A DNA stretch of 30,499 bases from Opitutaceae bacterium (lineage in GTDB: Bacteria > Verrucomicrobiota > Verrucomicrobiia > Opitutales > Opitutaceae), in contig JAITDF010000136.1 of assembly GCA_031282705.1 (NCBI GenBank), positions 1-30,499 on the forward strand, written 5' to 3'. The position numbers and the translations under genes were made by a program. The notes below the pieces were generated by a model. It was not told where the DNA came from. It did not search any database and worked only from the letters and a program-made list of their open reading frames with translations. Below are positions 29,985 to 30,499 of the stretch, piece by piece; position 1 is the stretch's first letter; the number at the start of each line of letters is the position of its first letter.

Positions 29985-30494
29985 ATGCTCACCGTCACCA
30001 TCACCCTCGACCCCGCCAGCCGCGCCGTCATGGCCCGCCTCCAGACAGCCGGCCCGCGCATCCAGGCCGCCATCCTCAACGCCATCGACGAGGAAAACCA
30101 ATACACCATCGGCGTCATCACCGCCCGCCGCCTCTCCCGCCGAGGCCCCGACACCCTCGGCGTGCGCACCAACCGCCTCCGCAGCTCCATCCGCGCCACC
30201 AAGGCCGCGCTCAACCCCGACGGCAGCATCACCTCCGCCATCGGCAGCAACGTCATCTACGCCGGCGTCCACGAGTTTGGCATCAATCGCACCGTCCGCG
30301 TCCGTGCCCACACCCGCACCCTCGCCCGCCTCTTTGGCCGCCGCGTCGCCCCCTACACGCAGCACGTCCGCGAACACCCCCGCCGCATGTTTTTCCCCGC
30401 CCGAGCCTACATCCGCCGCACTCTTGAGGAGCGCGCCGGCCGCTACCAAGTCATCATCGGCCGCGCCGCAATGGACGCCTTAAACCCCGGCTAA
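29985..30494 (+). CDS. Tail completion protein, HK97 gp10/Mu G-like (169 aa)
   Basis: Compact protein beginning MLTVTITLDPASRAVMARLQ, with the family core RTNRLRSSIRATKAALNPDG, SAIGSNVIYAGVHEFG and a C-terminal RRMFFPARAYIRRTLEERAG (the xxPARxxIR block). The IGxxxxYAxxHExG plus PAR signature is that of HK97 gp10/Mu virion-morphogenesis G proteins, which close the head-tail joint. Such genes usually lie beside the connector genes; here it follows the tape measure, so the gene order is unusual. The frame ends at 30494, five bases before the window edge. Confidence 0.8.
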   Translation: MLTVTITLDPASRAVMARLQTAGPRIQAAILNAIDEENQYTIGVITARRLSRRGPDTLGVRTNRLRSSIRATKAALNPDGSITSAIGSNVIYAGVHEFGINRTVRVRAHTRTLARLFGRRVAPYTQHVREHPRRMFFPARAYIRRTLEERAGRYQVIIGRAAMDALNPG

Positions 30495-30499
30495 GCCCC

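Noticed and set aside
1..30499. tRNA or rRNA genes
   Set aside because: No cloverleaf-like segment or conserved rRNA stretch was seen on reading either strand; a tRNA scan could not be run.

Overview
The window is most of a temperate, transposable (Mu-like) prophage in a very GC-rich bacterium. Reading frames are dense and same-strand. Many late genes lack a Shine-Dalgarno and instead have A-rich or repeat-filled leaders, and short tandem repeats are scattered between genes. This style fits the Verrucomicrobiota, perhaps Opitutaceae, but that host call is an inference from genome style and is not proven by any marker gene. No host housekeeping gene, tRNA or rRNA is visible.

Layout. (1) 1-2958, leftward early operon: a small ribbon-helix-helix-like DNA-binding protein, three or four small uncharacterised proteins, a zinc-finger/HTH protein, and the N-terminal part of a MuA-type transposase cut by the left edge. 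One rightward gene (2335-2652) lies antisense inside this block. (2) 2956-3035: AT-rich divergent control region with direct repeats, flanked by two mutually similar RHH-like proteins, the likely lysogeny switch. (3) 3036-6412, rightward: second RHH protein, a GYF-like/Cys-rich membrane protein, an HTH protein that may act as late activator, then a lysis-type block (holin-like, an overlapping gene pair with an embedded lipoprotein, a TM plus coiled-coil protein), a winged-helix protein and a 2-TM protein. (4) 6478-13321, packaging and head: Mu gp27-like small terminase, winged-helix protein, large terminase, portal fused to an SPP1 gp7/Mu F-like domain, HK97-type prohead protease and HK97 major capsid protein. 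(5) 13390-30494, connector and tail: connector, tail tube, a G/GT-type tail chaperone pair with a clear programmed -1 frameshift, Gp37-like protein, J-like tail tip, small tip proteins, collagen-like fibre, tandem GT8 glycosyltransferase, a fused DUF2460/DUF2163-like hub protein, NlpC/P60 peptidase, tape measure and an HK97 gp10/Mu G-like tail completion protein.

How it works together: the transposase (with partners off the left edge) would integrate and replicate the phage. The RHH pair would choose between lysogeny and lysis. The rightward block makes an HK97-type head and a long flexible tail whose hub genes follow the order of gene transfer agent tail genes. The virion type is therefore a mosaic: Mu-like replication, HK97 head, siphovirus/GTA-like tail.

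Most unusual features: (a) about ten intergenic leaders are built from short tandem repeats (7-, 9- and 10-bp units), nearly all ending within about 25 bp of a start codon; (b) a two-domain glycosyltransferase lies directly behind a collagen-like tail fibre; (c) the -1 frameshift site has both a perfect heptamer and a downstream hairpin; (d) small genes lie antisense within both operons. No stretch over 300 bases lacks a gene.
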